From assembly GCA_023413135.1 (NCBI GenBank), contig JAEZQK010000037.1:1-64000 (forward strand): a DNA stretch of 64,000 nucleotides, given 5' to 3'. This stretch comes from Bacillota bacterium (GTDB taxonomy: Bacteria > Bacillota > Clostridia > Christensenellales > Aristaeellaceae). The position numbers were made by a program, and so were the translations under genes. Shown piece after piece: positions 7,585-16,422 of the stretch. The notes beneath the pieces are model-generated. The model worked only from the letters and a program-made list of their open reading frames with translations. It made no database searches and was not told where the DNA came from. Every line of letters begins with the position of its first letter. Position 1 is the first letter of the stretch.

Positions 7585-8658
7585 TTAATCCCCAAAGGAG
7601 ATGCCGATGTTCCGGGCCAGCTGTACCATCTGGTCGTCCGGATTCACGGGCTTGGCGACCCCGGCAATATCCTTCAAAGGGTTGTGGGTAACGGTGTTGC
7701 CCACCAGTGCCACGCTGACGCCATACATATCGTCCCGTATAAGCTGCGCAGCGTGAACGCCAAACTGGGTAGCCAGCACCCGGTCGTAAGCGCTGGGGCT
7801 GCCGCCGCGCTGGATGTGGCCGGGAACGACGGAACGGGCCTCCACCCCCACCATTTCAGACAATTGGGAAGCCAGTCGGGCTGCAATGCTGAATCCGGGG
7901 CAGGCAGCCCGGGAAGCCTCCCGCTCCTTTTTCTTTTGCTTGGATTCATTAAGGTCCATGGCGCCTTCCGCCACGGCGATGATGGAAAAAGGTTTTTTGC
8001 TGTTGGCCCGGAGTTCCACAACCTTGACCACCTTTTTAATGTCGTAGGGGATTTCAGGCAGCAGCACTACATCCGCGCCGCCAGCTACCCCCGCATACAG
8101 CGTCAGCCATCCGGTTTTGTTGCCCATCAGCTCAATCACCATGCAGCGGCCATGGCTGGTGGCGGTGGTGTGGATGCGGTCGATGACTTCCGTAGCGATA
8201 TCTACCGCGGTGTGGAAACCAAAGGTAAAGTCGGTGCCGTACAAATCGTTGTCTATGGTTTTGGGGAGGCCAATGACATTGAGCCCTTCCTGGGAGAGCA
8301 GGTTGGCTGTCTTGTGCGTGCCGTTGCCGCCCAGCGTTACCAGGCAGTCCAGCCTCATGGCTTTATAGTTGTCCTTCATGGCGGCCACTTTATCCACATT
8401 GTCTTCACCGATGACCCGCATATTCCGGAAGGGCTGACGGCTGGTGCCAAGAATCGTGCCCCCCAGGGTAAGGATGCCGGAAAACTGCTTGCGGTCCATC
8501 AGTTGGTAATCGCCCTGGATCAAACCCCGGTAGCCGTCCCGTATGCCGATGATCTCAGCGTCGAACAGCTCATATGCCGCCCTGGCCACGCCGCGAATGG
8601 CCGCGTTCAGGCCCGGGCAGTCGCCTCCGCTGGTCAGGATGCCGATCCTTTTTTTCAT
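7585..8658 (-). CDS. 6-phosphofructokinase
   Basis: Phosphorylates fructose 6-phosphate in glycolysis. The N-terminal GILTSGGDCPGLNAAIRG, the substrate/catalytic PKTIDNDLYGTDFTFGF (Asp base), the MELMGNKTGWL-like helix and HIQRGGSPSAYDR are all present. The phosphate-donor loop reads GGNGTHK where classical bacterial ATP enzymes have GGDGS/T and pyrophosphate enzymes GGDDT, so whether ATP or pyrophosphate is the donor is open. 357 residues, slightly longer than the 320 of the classical enzyme. Start ATG follows a G-rich ribosome site and an extended -10 promoter at 8694-8702. Confidence 0.92.
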   Translation of the reverse strand: MKKRIGILTSGGDCPGLNAAIRGVARAAYELFDAEIIGIRDGYRGLIQGDYQLMDRKQFSGILTLGGTILGTSRQPFRNMRVIGEDNVDKVAAMKDNYKAMRLDCLVTLGGNGTHKTANLLSQEGLNVIGLPKTIDNDLYGTDFTFGFHTAVDIATEVIDRIHTTATSHGRCMVIELMGNKTGWLTLYAGVAGGADVVLLPEIPYDIKKVVKVVELRANSKKPFSIIAVAEGAMDLNESKQKKKEREASRAACPGFSIAARLASQLSEMVGVEARSVVPGHIQRGGSPSAYDRVLATQFGVHAAQLIRDDMYGVSVALVGNTVTHNPLKDIAGVAKPVNPDDQMVQLARNIGISFGD

Positions 8659-8693
8659 GTAACAATCCCCCCGCTTCTACTTCCTCTATCCTA

Positions 8694-8702
8694 ATTATAC
8701 CA
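8694..8702 (-). promoter_or_regulatory. Extended -10 promoter of phosphofructokinase
   Basis: TGGTATAAT on the minus strand, 36 bases before the start codon, with no good -35 hexamer; the TGn extension compensates. Confidence 0.6.
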
Positions 8703-8750
8703 CAGGGAGAGGGGGGAGAAAACGGGGGGACATCTTCTTTTTTGCCCTGC

Positions 8751-8780
8751 TTGTACAGGCCCGCTTAATTAAAGTATAAT
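8751..8780 (+). promoter_or_regulatory. Promoter of the YbaK-type gene
   Basis: TTGTAC and TATAAT with an 18-base spacer, 30 bases before the start codon. Confidence 0.7.
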
Positions 8781-8810
8781 GTGTATATTCTTTCACAGCG
8801 GAGGACGGTC

Positions 8811-9305
8811 ATGGACAGCCGGGATATCGTCATCAATACATTGCGGGAATGGGGCATTCCCTTTGATCATCATACCCATCAGGCGGCCCACACCATTGAC
8901 GATTGTGTCCGGATGGATTTCATCGCGCCGGATGTGGTGATCTGCAAGAATATCTTTTTGTGCAACAGGCTTAAAACGCAGTTTTATTTGATGCTTCTTC
9001 ATCCGCAAAAGCAGTTTCGCACGGCGGAGGTGAGCCGTGAACTCGGCGTGTCCCGCCTAAGCTTCGCGCCGGACGAGCTCTTGCCTCAAATGCTGAGGCT
9101 GCTGCCCGGCGCGGTGAGCCCGCTGGGCCTGTTGTTTGACAGGGGGCACCGGGTTAAATTGGTGTGCGACAGAGCAGTACGGGACTATCCACGCATCGCC
9201 TTCCATCCCTGCGTCAACACGGAGACGGTGATCTTTCACCATCATGATTTCTTTGATAAAGTATTGCATCACTTGAATGTGGAGCCCGCCTGGGTGTTGC
9301 AATAA
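8811..9305 (+). CDS. YbaK/ProX-type aminoacyl-tRNA deacylase (PrdX-like)
   Basis: Single-domain trans-editing protein of the YbaK/EbsC superfamily that hydrolyses mischarged tRNA, typically Ala- or Cys-tRNA(Pro). Family features are the N-terminal helix with WGIPFDHHTH, the catalytic-Lys strand VICKNIFLCN (about residues 43-52), FRTAEVSRELGVSRLSFA, the GAVSPLGL loop and C-terminal FHPCVNTETVIFHHHDF. The pattern GAVSPLGLLFD is closest to the PrdX/ProXp-ala group. ATG at 8811 has GGAGG 6 bases upstream. 164 residues, near family length. Monocistronic, convergent with the SH3-repeat gene. Confidence 0.85.
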   Translation: MDSRDIVINTLREWGIPFDHHTHQAAHTIDDCVRMDFIAPDVVICKNIFLCNRLKTQFYLMLLHPQKQFRTAEVSRELGVSRLSFAPDELLPQMLRLLPGAVSPLGLLFDRGHRVKLVCDRAVRDYPRIAFHPCVNTETVIFHHHDFFDKVLHHLNVEPAWVLQ

Positions 9306-9311
9306 ACGGTA

Positions 9312-10472
9312 TTAATTCAAAAAAGCAGCTACGACATAGCCTATCCTGTTGCCATAACGCACCTTGACCCAGTCGGTGCCTGGGATCAGCACTTCCACCT
9401 TGTCGTTATGACTCATTTGAATCAATACCTTGGCGGTCATGCTGGGGGCGCTGCGCAGGTTGACAAAGCTGCGGTTGGGATGGGTGACGGTCATGGCAGG
9501 CGTTTTAGGCAGATTGTGAAACGTCAGGTAGCTGGACATCATGAAGCCTGTTTTGCCGGTCAAATCCACGGTGACATGGCTCCATTCGCTGCCTTGGGCA
9601 AGCACGGTCAGGCGCGTGCCGTTCTTGTACTGGCCCAGGACCTTGCTGCCGGTACTGGGGCCTTCCCGAAGATACAGCACCTGGGTGGTTTTAGGGTTCT
9701 TGACCAGCGCATAGGGCTCCTTGGGGGCCGCCCCGCCGCTGCCGCCGGATTGCGACATGCCTTCCCGTAAAAAGTCGGTGCTCATATAGCCTTGATAGCC
9801 ATCGATGGAGACCTTCCACCATCCGTCGCCCCGACCTAATACCATAACATACCGGCCGCCTTTGAACTGACGGATGGAGGAATACTGCATCCCCGGCCCG
9901 GTTCTCATGTTCAGGCCCGTGTTGTTGGGGGTAACGATGGTGGCAATGTCATCGCTGCCGATCATGGCGTCCAGCTTCAGGAATTCGCTGCGGAAATAGC
10001 CTACCGTGCCATCTACCGACACATGAACCCATCCGCCGGATTGGCCGAGCACTAGCGCCGGGACGCCGTTGTAGTAAATGCCAAGCACTTGGGCAGAGTA
10101 GCTGGGTTCCTTGCGCAGGTTCAGAAACTGGGTGGGCTTGGGGTTCAAGACGGTGGCGATGGTGGTGTGTTCGGTGATGCCTCTGTTCAGGAAATTGCGG
10201 CTCATATAGCCTGTTTTCCCGTCGGGCGTGACCACGGCGTACCAATTTCCCGGCGCATCGGAAATTTGTATCCAGGTGCCGGGAGGATATGAGCCCAGCC
10301 GGGCGCTGTCGGTGCTGGGCCCACTGCGCAGGTTCAGGCTTGTGGTGTTGTAGACGACGGCGAACTCATTGGCGGCCAGAGCTGTGGCACTGGATGACAG
10401 GAGCACCAGGACCAATACCAGGGCCGCCCATCTTTTGTGAAGAGGGGAATGGCGTCCAAATATATTCACCAT
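9312..10472 (-). CDS. Secreted protein with five SH3b repeats
   Basis: A 386-residue exported protein. It begins with a basic stretch and hydrophobic signal (about residues 14-33, ending ALA-ANE), then five bacterial SH3 domains, each of about 65-75 residues. Each starts with an LNLRSGPS-like phrase: LNLRSGPS, LNLRKEPS, LNMRTGPG, LYLREGPS and VNLRSAPS. Repeat cores carry the GW-type W-x-V and GYM/GYV closing motifs. Such domains bind peptidoglycan or peptides; no catalytic domain is attached, so it is a wall-binding adaptor or sensor rather than a hydrolase. Start ATG follows GGAGG. A Gly/Ser linker (SGGSGG) separates repeats three and four. Confidence 0.85.
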   Translation of the reverse strand: MVNIFGRHSPLHKRWAALVLVLVLLSSSATALAANEFAVVYNTTSLNLRSGPSTDSARLGSYPPGTWIQISDAPGNWYAVVTPDGKTGYMSRNFLNRGITEHTTIATVLNPKPTQFLNLRKEPSYSAQVLGIYYNGVPALVLGQSGGWVHVSVDGTVGYFRSEFLKLDAMIGSDDIATIVTPNNTGLNMRTGPGMQYSSIRQFKGGRYVMVLGRGDGWWKVSIDGYQGYMSTDFLREGMSQSGGSGGAAPKEPYALVKNPKTTQVLYLREGPSTGSKVLGQYKNGTRLTVLAQGSEWSHVTVDLTGKTGFMMSSYLTFHNLPKTPAMTVTHPNRSFVNLRSAPSMTAKVLIQMSHNDKVEVLIPGTDWVKVRYGNRIGYVVAAFLN

Positions 10473-10553
10473 CTACCTATCCCTCCTTCTGGGGCAATGG
10501 AAGTTTGCCCTTCACCCAAAAAACGAGGCGGACCCTGGATTTATTCCCTGAAT

Positions 10554-10584
10554 CCGGCATATCCGTAAGCTTTTACATTGCCGG
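10554..10584. repeat. Inverted repeat between tlyA and the SH3-repeat gene
   Basis: CCGGCA / TGCCGG arms with an inner GTAA / TTAC pairing. There is no T-run, so it is more likely a leader stem-loop or operator for the SH3-repeat gene than a terminator for tlyA. Nothing else is visible in 10473-10635. Confidence 0.4.
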
Positions 10585-10635
10585 TTTATGGGCGTGGTCC
10601 ATGGCCCGCTTGCCATATGCAAAAAAAGGATTATG

Positions 10636-11466
10636 TTAGGATTTCCTGTAGCTGTCCAGCTTCAGTACCCTTTGTACGGCTTCCTGCGCGGCCTCGCTTA
10701 AGTCTATGCCGGCTGCTTGTTCCCCCAGTACGACATGCAGAAAAAATTCAAGCGTGCCCTGGTTGCCGGTAACGGGGCTGTTGGTCACGTTCAGGACATG
10801 GACGTTTGGCAAGCCGTTCAGATCCCGTATCAGGCTCAGTAACAGGGGAAGATAGGCGTCGTTTTTCAGGACGCCCGTTCGCCGGGCCGCGGCATCCTCC
10901 ACCTCAAACAGCGGCTTGACCAAACACACAAGGTCTCCCTGACCGCCCATGATACCTGCAAATACCGGCACGGCCTTGCGCAGGGAAAGATAGCTCAGGT
11001 CCACGCTGGCCAAAACCGGCCTGGGGGATAAGGACAGTAGCTTTTCATCGCTTAAGTTGGTCTTTTCCAGATTGACGACCCGGGGGTTTTGGCGAAGGCT
11101 TCCCGCCAGCTGGCCAAAGCCCACCTCCACGGCGTATACCAGCGCTGCCCCGCTTTTTATCAGGCAGTCGGTAAAGCCGCCGGTGCAGGCGCCGGCGTCG
11201 ATGCATATGCGGTCTTTTGCCGATATGTTAAAATCCTGCAAAGCCCCTTGCAGCTTCAGCCCGCCCTTGGCCACAAAGGGTATATCTCTGCCCTTTACTG
11301 TCATGGGCTTGTCGCAGGGTACAAGCTGGGCGGGGCTTACAATACGCTCCTGCCCGCAAAAAACCTGCCCGCTCAAAAAATAGGAAGTTGCCTCTTCCGG
11401 TGTTTGAAAGAAGCCTTCGTCTATCAATCTTTCTATGGCTTTGCGTCTGGCCTTTTTGTTCTTCAT
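10636..11466 (-). CDS. tlyA: TlyA family rRNA 2'-O-methyltransferase
   Basis: S4-domain plus FtsJ-type methyltransferase that methylates ribosomal RNA ribose with S-adenosylmethionine (16S/23S C-specific in characterised TlyA). The S4 domain covers about residues 1-65 (ARRKAIERLIDEGFF... GGLKLQGAL follows). The SAM motif DAGACTGGFTDCLI (about 90-103) and catalytic KDKE elements (Lys in VAKGG, Asp in SVDLSYLSL, Lys in LVKPLFEV) are seen. The start was chosen at ATG 11466, overlapping the esterase stop as ATGA, so the two are translationally coupled. 276 residues. Confidence 0.9.
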   Translation of the reverse strand: MKNKKARRKAIERLIDEGFFQTPEEATSYFLSGQVFCGQERIVSPAQLVPCDKPMTVKGRDIPFVAKGGLKLQGALQDFNISAKDRICIDAGACTGGFTDCLIKSGAALVYAVEVGFGQLAGSLRQNPRVVNLEKTNLSDEKLLSLSPRPVLASVDLSYLSLRKAVPVFAGIMGGQGDLVCLVKPLFEVEDAAARRTGVLKNDAYLPLLLSLIRDLNGLPNVHVLNVTNSPVTGNQGTLEFFLHVVLGEQAAGIDLSEAAQEAVQRVLKLDSYRKS

Positions 11467-12230
11467 GGCTTGCCGCTTTGGCCGCTGCGCAGTGGCAAAA
11501 ATGCCAGCACCTTCTGGATATATTCGTCCCAGAAGCCCCATTCATGGGTGCCGGGGGATTCCTCATATGTAAGATTGAACATCTTCTGAAATTCCCGCTT
11601 GAACATGCGGTTGCCTTGCAGCAAAAAATCTTCCGTTCCGCAGGCTATGTACATCTTTGGCGCTTTTTCGGGATGCTTTGCAAGCTTGTACGCCAGGGCG
11701 AACAGGTCGTTTTCGCTGCCTGCAAATTTGTCCGGGCTGCCAAAGATGCGGATCAGCTCCCGCATGAATTCCTCCGGCTGCTCCTTGTGATATTTCGGGT
11801 CCATTTGCAGTGCGCCGGATAGGCTGGCCACCGCGGCATAGCGGTTGGGGCAGGATAAACCCAGCTTCATGGCGCCGTAGCCACCCATGGACAGGCCCGC
11901 CGCAAAACGGTCCTCCCGCTTTTTGGAAAGCGGGAAGAAGCTTTCACAAATCTCCGGCAGCTCCTGGGAAATAAAGGTGAAGCAGCGGTCGCCCTCCGCC
12001 ATGTCCGTATAAAAGCTGCGCCCGCCATCGGGCATGACAATGGCCAGGCGGTATTTGTCGGCATACCGTTCCACGCTGGTCCGGCGAGCCCAGATGGTGT
12101 GGTTGTCCGACAGGCCGTGCAAAAGGTAGAGTGTAGGGAGAGGGCCTTTCGAACCCTGGGGCAGTATCACATTCATGCCGGTGCAGCGGCCCAGCACATG
12201 GGAAAAGAATTCCACCTGCAAAAGCGCCAT
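11463..12230 (-). CDS. Alpha/beta-hydrolase esterase (esterase D / feruloyl esterase-like)
   Basis: Serine esterase of the putative esterase (PF00756) family. LPTLYLLHGLSDNH gives the oxyanion region, GLSMGGYGA (about residue 118) the nucleophile elbow and GTHEWGFW the catalytic His near the C-terminus. No signal peptide, so it acts inside the cell, for example on acetylated or feruloylated oligosaccharides or on S-formylglutathione-like esters. ATG at 12230 follows GGAGG; the longer open frame upstream contains its own promoter. 255 residues. It shares a transcript with tlyA, an association without obvious functional meaning. Confidence 0.85.
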   Translation of the reverse strand: MALLQVEFFSHVLGRCTGMNVILPQGSKGPLPTLYLLHGLSDNHTIWARRTSVERYADKYRLAIVMPDGGRSFYTDMAEGDRCFTFISQELPEICESFFPLSKKREDRFAAGLSMGGYGAMKLGLSCPNRYAAVASLSGALQMDPKYHKEQPEEFMRELIRIFGSPDKFAGSENDLFALAYKLAKHPEKAPKMYIACGTEDFLLQGNRMFKREFQKMFNLTYEESPGTHEWGFWDEYIQKVLAFLPLRSGQSGKP

Positions 12231-12258
12231 CGTCACGCCTCCAGAATGTTTTTTTACC

Positions 12259-12286
12259 ATTATATCACGATAGCTTGATGCCGCAA
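12259..12286 (-). promoter_or_regulatory. Promoter of esterase-tlyA operon
   Basis: TTGCGG and TATAAT with a 16-base spacer on the minus strand, 29 bases before the esterase start. Confidence 0.55.
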
Positions 12287-12316
12287 GGGGAAAGGTGTGC
12301 ATTTGCCAAATCCTAC

Positions 12317-12345
12317 TTGAACGTATAGGTTGCATATGCTATCCT
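12317..12345 (+). promoter_or_regulatory. Promoter of MFS carrier gene
   Basis: TTGAAC and TATCCT with a 17-base spacer, 28 bases before the start codon. Confidence 0.5.
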
Positions 12346-12373
12346 TATACAAAGTCCATGCAAGGAGAACATC

Positions 12374-13621
12374 ATGCGGCTGTCCTACAGGCACACGCTT
12401 ATTGCCAGTTATCTGGGCTATGTGACCCAAGCGATCGTCAACAACCTGGCGCCCTTGCTGTTTTTGACATTTCAAAGGGAATGGAACGTGACACTGCAAG
12501 ATGTGGCGCTGGTCATTTCCCTAAACTTTATGATCCAGATTGCCGTAGACCTTATTGCTTCCACCTTTGCGGACAAGGTGGGATACCGGGCTGTGGCAGC
12601 GGGCGCCCATGTGTTTTGCGTGGCCGGTCTGGTAGGCATGGGTATACTGCCCCGCATTTTTGCAAGCCCATATGCCGGGCTGATCGCGGCCACTTCTTTG
12701 AACGCAGTAGGCGGCGGGCTGATCGAGGTGATCATCAGCCCCATTGTGGAATCGCTGCCGGGGGACAAAAAGGCCGCCTCCATGAGCCTTTTGCATTCCT
12801 TTTACTGCTGGGGCCATGTGGCGGTGGTCATCTTGTCCACTGCGTATTTTGCACTGTTCGGCATTGCGCGCTGGCCGTATCTGACCATAGCCTGGGCGGC
12901 GGTGCCGCTCATGAATTTCTTTCTTTTTTTGAAGGTGCCGCTTCGGACGCTGGCTGAAAATGATGATGCGGGCCATCAATCCGGGAAGGGGCAAAGGTGG
13001 ACCTTGCTCCTTATATTCCTTATCATGATGGTGTGCGCCGGGGCGGCGGAGCAGGCCATGTCCCAATGGGCATCGCTGTTTGCGGAAGCGGGCCTTGGTG
13101 TCACAAAAGCGGTGGGGGACCTTTTAGGGCCTTGCCTGTTCGCCATATTGATGGGCCTGGCGCGGGTGATCTATGGCGTGAAAGGCGCACATCTCCATTT
13201 GGAAAAGGCGCTGGTTCTCAGCAGCGCGCTGTGCATTGCAAGCTACCTTATAGCCATATTTTCGCCGGTGCCGCTGCTGGCGCTGCTGGGCTGCGGACTG
13301 TGCGGCCTTTCCGTGGGGCTGATGTGGCCGGGCACCTTCAGCCTGGCATCAAAGCATTTCCCCAGGGGCGGTACGGCCATGTTTGCCTTTCTGGCACTGG
13401 CGGGGGATGTGGGCTGCTCGGCAGGGCCGGGCTTGGTTGGATCCGTTTCCAATGCCGTCCAAGCAGGGGCACAGACATTTTTAAAGAGCTGGCTTCCCGG
13501 CCTTGGCGCGACGGAAGCCGGCCTAAAATCAGGTCTTTTTCTTGCCATTTTATTTCCCGTGATCATGCTGGCAGGCGCGGGCTTGCTTAAAAAAAATGTA
13601 CTCAGAAAGAAAGAAGGGTGA
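12374..13621 (+). CDS. Major facilitator superfamily transporter
   Basis: Twelve-segment MFS membrane carrier of 415 residues. The N-terminal half contains a degenerate loop-2/3 motif (DLIASTFADKVGYR). The family is close to fucose-permease/FucP-like or other sugar-type MFS proteins by overall pattern, but no substrate signature is certain. AAGGAG precedes the ATG. The following ferredoxin-type aldo/keto reductase starts 4 bases after the stop, so the two form an operon and the carrier may import or export the reductase substrate or product. Confidence 0.8.
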   Translation: MRLSYRHTLIASYLGYVTQAIVNNLAPLLFLTFQREWNVTLQDVALVISLNFMIQIAVDLIASTFADKVGYRAVAAGAHVFCVAGLVGMGILPRIFASPYAGLIAATSLNAVGGGLIEVIISPIVESLPGDKKAASMSLLHSFYCWGHVAVVILSTAYFALFGIARWPYLTIAWAAVPLMNFFLFLKVPLRTLAENDDAGHQSGKGQRWTLLLIFLIMMVCAGAAEQAMSQWASLFAEAGLGVTKAVGDLLGPCLFAILMGLARVIYGVKGAHLHLEKALVLSSALCIASYLIAIFSPVPLLALLGCGLCGLSVGLMWPGTFSLASKHFPRGGTAMFAFLALAGDVGCSAGPGLVGSVSNAVQAGAQTFLKSWLPGLGATEAGLKSGLFLAILFPVIMLAGAGLLKKNVLRKKEG

Positions 13622-13625
13622 TTTC

Positions 13626-14777
13626 ATGAAGTTCAACAGGCTGGGCGCTACGGAACTATTCGTAAGTGAGGTCGGGCTGGGCTGCGAGCATCTGGAGAAC
13701 AAGGAAGAGAAAGTTGTCCTGGATGTGGTGGGCGAGGCGGTGGACCAGGGCATCAATGTGATGGACGTATTCATGGCGGAGCCCAACGTGCGCACCTACA
13801 TCGGCAATGCACTGAAGGGGCGTCGCGACAAGGTGATTCTGCAGGGGCATATCGGCGCGGCCAGGGAGAACGGGCAGTATATGCGTACCAGGGACATTGC
13901 GATCAGCGAGACCTTTTTTCAAGACTTTATGACCCGATTGCAAACGGATTACGTGGATATCGGCATGCTGCACTTCATTGATACACAGGAGGATTGGGAA
14001 ACGGTGCTCCATGGCCCGGTGATGGAGTATGTCCATAAGCTCAAGAAAAAGGGAGTCATCCGCGCGGTGGGCATGAGTTCCCACAGTGCTCCCGTATCAC
14101 TCACCGCCGTGGAGTCCGGGCTGATCGACGTGCTGATGTTTTCTTTGAACCCGGCTTTTGACCTGCTGCCGGAAGGCGCCGACCTGGATTCCCTTTTCAA
14201 AAAGGACTCCTACCAGCAAAAGGGTTTGTTGGGTATGAACCCCGTGCGGGAAAAGCTGTATAGAACGTGTGAAGCAAAAGGCGTAGGCATCACCGTGATG
14301 AAAGGGTTTGGGGCCGGTTCGCTATTGCATGAGGAGTCCTCGCCCTTCCATGTGGCTCTGACGCCCTGCCAGCTGCTGCAGTATGCTTTGACAAGGCCCG
14401 CGGTCGGGAGCGTGCTGGTGGGTTGCAGGACGCCTGACGAGGTTAAAAAGGCCGTGGCATTTGAAACGGCTGCTGATGAGGAGAAAGATTACTCCATCCT
14501 CCTTGGTGCGACGGAAGCCTATGCCATGACGGGCCGCTGCATGTATTGCAATCATTGTCTTCCCTGCCCCTCAGGCATTGATATCGCTCAGGTGAACAAG
14601 TATCTCGACCTGGCTGCCGGTCAGGAGCAGCTGCCCGCTTCCCTCCGGGACCACTACGGTGCTTTGTCCGCCCATGCGGTTGACTGCATTGCCTGCGGCC
14701 AATGCGAGGAGCGCTGCCCCTTCTCCGTGCCGGTGATACGGCGCATGGAGGATGCACAGGCCCTTTTCGGGAAATAG
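13626..14777 (+). CDS. Aldo/keto reductase with C-terminal 4Fe-4S ferredoxin-type domain
   Basis: Cytosolic oxidoreductase. Residues 1-280 are an AKR TIM barrel (MKFNRLGATELFVSEVGLGCEH... VGMSSHSAP). The C-terminal 100 residues carry two cysteine clusters, CMYCNHCLPCPSGIDIA and CIACGQCEERCPFSVPV, characteristic of the ferredoxin-fused AKR family in anaerobes. Electrons may come from ferredoxin or be passed between NAD(P)H and iron-sulfur centres; substrate unknown. The AKR barrel lacks the usual NIDTAxxYG-type Asp/Tyr phrase in clear form (INVMDVFMAEP instead), so reductase activity on ordinary carbonyls may be altered. 383 residues. Ends at the terminator 14840-14873. Confidence 0.88.
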   Translation: MKFNRLGATELFVSEVGLGCEHLENKEEKVVLDVVGEAVDQGINVMDVFMAEPNVRTYIGNALKGRRDKVILQGHIGAARENGQYMRTRDIAISETFFQDFMTRLQTDYVDIGMLHFIDTQEDWETVLHGPVMEYVHKLKKKGVIRAVGMSSHSAPVSLTAVESGLIDVLMFSLNPAFDLLPEGADLDSLFKKDSYQQKGLLGMNPVREKLYRTCEAKGVGITVMKGFGAGSLLHEESSPFHVALTPCQLLQYALTRPAVGSVLVGCRTPDEVKKAVAFETAADEEKDYSILLGATEAYAMTGRCMYCNHCLPCPSGIDIAQVNKYLDLAAGQEQLPASLRDHYGALSAHAVDCIACGQCEERCPFSVPVIRRMEDAQALFGK

Positions 14778-14839
14778 TAAGGCAAGGCGGCCTATTCCAT
14801 ACCCCGGCAATACGGAGCCGGGCAAATAATGCTTGATTT

Positions 14840-14873
14840 GCCGGGAAAACGAAGGTTCGTTTTCCCGGCTTTC
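14840..14873 (+). terminator. Strong rho-independent terminator
   Basis: A perfect 14-base inverted repeat (GCCGGGAAAACGAA / TTCGTTTTCCCGGC) followed by TTTC closes the MFS-reductase operon. Confidence 0.85.
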
Positions 14874-14885
14874 TTGATGCCGGTG

Positions 14886-14914
14886 TGGACAACGCCTGGC
14901 GCAAGCCTTATAAT
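14886..14914 (+). promoter_or_regulatory. Promoter of GPH transporter-GH105 operon
   Basis: TGGACA and TATAAT with a 17-base spacer, just after the terminator and 54 bases before the transporter start. Confidence 0.75.
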
Positions 14915-14968
14915 GACAATAACATATATGAATACGGGAAATTCGGATACGAAAGGCGCGGTGGCACC

Positions 14969-16405
14969 ATGGCCAATGACAGGATGACCCGGCGGGAAAT
15001 GATGATATTCGCGGCGGGGGACATTTTCGGTGGCGGCGGCCAGTCTATTATATCGGTGCTGTACCTGATCTTTTTGACGAATGTGCTGCGCATTGAGCCT
15101 GCCCTGGCGGGCTTGGCCATCCTGATTTCAAAGGTATGGGATGCTGTCATTGATCCGATGCTGGGTGTGATTACCGACAATACCCGCACGAAACTGGGCC
15201 GCCGCCGCCCATATATTCTGGCGGGCGGAATATTGCTGATCCCCTCCATGGCACTTTTGTGGCTGCCGGTGGATTTTTCCTCCCAGACCGCAAAGGTGCT
15301 TTTTGCTACCGCCTCCTATCTGCTTTACAATACGGTGGCTTCTATAATCGCAGTGCCCTACAGCTCCATGAGCACCGAGGTCACGGCGGATTTTTACGAA
15401 TGCAACAAGGTCAATATCATGCGGTTGGTGTTTTCCCTTGCGTCCACCGCGATATGTACGCTCTTACCCTCGCTGCTTTTTGAGGACAGCATCAAGAGAG
15501 ACCTGCCCTTTACCGGCACGTATTTTGTGCTTGTGTTTGGATTCGGCTTGCTGTTTGCCCTGCCAGTGATATTAACTGGCCTGAAGGTCAAGGAACGGGT
15601 ACCTTATGAGGACAGGCGCTCCACCATATCTTTAGAAGCATTTATAAAACCTTTTCAGGTGCGTGCCTTCAGAAAGCTGATGCAATTATACCTCACCCAG
15701 GCTGTCACGCTGGACATGGTGGCGGCGGTGGTGATGTATTACTCCCTGTATGTGGCAAAAGGTATGTCGACTACCGTCTTTCTCGGGGTATTCTTGGGCA
15801 TCCAGCTTTTATTGTTCCCTGTGTTCAGCCGCCTGGTGGGAAGGGTGGGCAAGACGAAGATCTATTGTTTCGGGTTGCCGCTGGCGATTGCAGGTTCCCT
15901 TTGCATTGCCATTTATCCCGCCGGCTGGCCCGCGTGGGGCATATATGGCGTCACTGTATTGACGGCGCTGGGGTTTGCCGGGGCCCAAAGCATGAGCTGG
16001 ATCATTTTCCCCGACGTGGTGGATATCACGGAAATGGGCCTAAAGGAACGCATCACCGGCTCTTTGAGCGGCTTGATGGCCTTTATCCGCACCATCAGCA
16101 CTGCGGTGGCCACTTTTCTCATCGGGAACATGCTTTCCGCCACCGGCTTTGTGATCCCTACCGACGATATGCCTCTGCCTGCGCAGCCACAAGCGGCCAT
16201 CCTTGGTATCAGGCTGATCATGTTCCTCCCCTTTGCGCTTTTGATGGGCTACGCCTGGTTCAAGGCCAAGGGTTTCAGGCTGACACCGGAGGTCAGCCGG
16301 CGAGTGAAGTATTTCAACGAAAAGCTTCATAACGATGAGCTGGATCAATTAAGCGGCGCGGAGCGTGCGGAATATGAATCGTTAACGAAAGAATTCGTAT
16401 CCTGA
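14969..16405 (+). CDS. GPH family sugar:cation symporter (MelB/UidB-like)
   Basis: Twelve-segment glycoside-pentoside-hexuronide:cation symporter. The signature is AGDIFGGGGQSIISV at the start, then ISKVWDAVIDPMLGVITDNTRTKLGRRRPYIL (core WDAVIDPMLGVITDNTRTK, about residues 55-73). This is the conserved cation/sugar site and loop 2-3 of the family. Adjacent GH105 suggests it imports unsaturated uronyl disaccharides from pectin, rhamnogalacturonan or related polymers. The ATG at 14969 was preferred because the upstream open frame runs through the promoter; its ribosome site is weak. 478 residues. Confidence 0.88.
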   Translation: MANDRMTRREMMIFAAGDIFGGGGQSIISVLYLIFLTNVLRIEPALAGLAILISKVWDAVIDPMLGVITDNTRTKLGRRRPYILAGGILLIPSMALLWLPVDFSSQTAKVLFATASYLLYNTVASIIAVPYSSMSTEVTADFYECNKVNIMRLVFSLASTAICTLLPSLLFEDSIKRDLPFTGTYFVLVFGFGLLFALPVILTGLKVKERVPYEDRRSTISLEAFIKPFQVRAFRKLMQLYLTQAVTLDMVAAVVMYYSLYVAKGMSTTVFLGVFLGIQLLLFPVFSRLVGRVGKTKIYCFGLPLAIAGSLCIAIYPAGWPAWGIYGVTVLTALGFAGAQSMSWIIFPDVVDITEMGLKERITGSLSGLMAFIRTISTAVATFLIGNMLSATGFVIPTDDMPLPAQPQAAILGIRLIMFLPFALLMGYAWFKAKGFRLTPEVSRRVKYFNEKLHNDELDQLSGAERAEYESLTKEFVS

Positions 16406-16422
16406 TGTGCCTGGAGGACGGT

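Noticed and set aside
7543..8694. 383-codon plus-strand open frame opposite phosphofructokinase
   Set aside because: Shadow frame; the minus strand encodes an intact, recognised enzyme with promoter and ribosome site.
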